A stretch of DNA of 64,000 nucleotides from NCBI RefSeq assembly GCF_900109955.1, contig NZ_FOJB01000001.1, positions 2,604,001-2,668,000 on the forward strand, in the 5' to 3' direction. This DNA comes from Aliiroseovarius sediminilitoris. Lineage in GTDB: Bacteria > Pseudomonadota > Alphaproteobacteria > Rhodobacterales > Rhodobacteraceae. The notes under the pieces are model-generated. The model was given only the letters and a program-made list of their open reading frames with translations. It was not told where the DNA came from and ran no database searches. The position numbers were made by a program, and so were the translations under genes. Shown piece by piece: positions 63,618 through 64,000 of this stretch. Numbering within the stretch: position 1 is the stretch's first letter; each line of letters starts with the position of its first letter.

Positions 63618-64000
63618 ATGGCCACTCAGAAGCTCTATGCTGGTGTGAAACTTCGTGAAATCCGCTCCCGACTTGGATTGACGCAAAAAAACTTTGCCGA
63701 AAAGCTTGGTGTCAGCCTGCCTTATTTGAACCAGATGGAGAACAACAACAGACCGGTATCGACCGGAGTGGTGTTGGCACTGGCGCAGGAATTTGGCTTC
63801 GACGTGGCCGAGTTGTCCACAGGTGACGCCGAACGGCTGGTCAGTGACATGCGCGAAGCTTTCGCGGACCCGGTGTTTTCAGACGTGCCGCCGCTGGCGG
63901 ATCTCAGACTTGCGGCGTCCAACGCGCCCGCGCTTGCCCATGCCTTGCTGGAACTGCACCGCGCCTATCGCATGGGCCACGAACGACTGGCATCACTCGA
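63618..64000 (+). CDS. XRE/ScfR-family short-chain fatty acyl regulator, partial
   Basis: 127 codons inside the window; the gene runs off the end. The N-terminus MATQKLYAGVKLREIRSRLGLTQKNFAEKLGVSLPYLNQMENNNRPVSTGVVLALAQEFGFDVAEL is the helix-turn-helix of the RamB/PrpR/PccR (ScfR) group. These proteins sense propionyl- or acetyl-CoA through a C-terminal domain not visible here. AAAGGA lies upstream, 11 bases before the ATG, a long spacing. Its likely targets are the sites at 62232-62279 and its own promoter. Confidence 0.88.
   Translation, partial: MATQKLYAGVKLREIRSRLGLTQKNFAEKLGVSLPYLNQMENNNRPVSTGVVLALAQEFGFDVAELSTGDAERLVSDMREAFADPVFSDVPPLADLRLAASNAPALAHALLELHRAYRMGHERLASL

Noticed and set aside
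1-64000. CRISPR array, rRNA operon or intact prophage
   Set aside because: I saw no regularly spaced repeats, no rRNA sequence and no phage structural genes; only fragmentary mobile-element remains are present.

Overview
The window looks like chromosome of a marine-type alphaproteobacterium of the Rhodobacteraceae (Roseobacter group). I infer this from the gene set rather than from a marker gene: NasS/NasT nitrate control, HdaA, DUF1150, a UbiK/BMFP protein, a short alphaproteobacterial ProS, a bifunctional sulfate adenylyltransferase/APS kinase, and a pccB...pccA...mcm propionate cluster with a PccR/ScfR-type regulator. The sequence is GC-rich and densely coded, and many neighbouring genes overlap by 1 to 4 bases.

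1-9.8 kb: assimilatory nitrate locus on the minus strand, in transcription order: a short LysR-type protein, nasT, nasS, then (behind an attenuated leader RNA) the nitrate ABC transporter (binding protein, permease, tandem-fused ATPase), nirB, nirD and the first codons of nasA. The leader carries hairpins with ANTAR-type hexaloops followed by a terminator. An 11-bp palindrome in its putative promoter recurs twice upstream of the LysR gene. 9.8-11.3 kb: eroded accessory DNA, with a DUF1127/DNA-methylase fusion fragment, a frameshifted DUF5681 gene and about 500 bp of gene-free DNA with two inverted repeats.

11.3-18.3 kb: a two-component system divergent from a predicted electron-export operon: periplasmic PepSY protein, cytochrome b561, a DUF2271 protein with a flavinylation motif, a 735-residue PepSY-TM/flavodoxin/FAD-NAD(P)H reductase fusion, and an ApbE-like flavin transferase without a signal peptide. 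This is the most interesting functional system here. 18.3-20.1 kb: an ABC-2 permease whose upstream partner is cut by a recombinase remnant next to tRNA-Gln. 20.2-25 kb: part of a capsule/Kdo locus (kpsT, kpsE, kdsA, phosphomannomutase).

25-53 kb is mostly housekeeping: NhaA, an ArsR-controlled DUF318 permease, a UDG-like protein, UbiK, Lgt, a MidA-type methyltransferase, PgeF, Lrp, TrxB, a RES-domain pseudogene, a MarR/SAT-APSK fused frame, Hsp20 behind a sigma-32-type promoter, PurE/PurK, an outer-membrane barrel, ProS, an AI-2E family transporter, HdaA, Ppk, Ppx, an endonuclease/exonuclease/phosphatase-family protein, a TerB-DnaJ protein and a second NhaA.

53-64 kb: propionyl-CoA assimilation. 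pccB, two small genes, a lipoprotein, pccA, a membrane protein and mcm lie on the minus strand and convert propionyl-CoA toward succinyl-CoA. Two terminators split the cluster into at least three units. TTTGCAAA-like sites lie upstream of pccB and of the XRE regulator at the right edge, which suggests control by that regulator.
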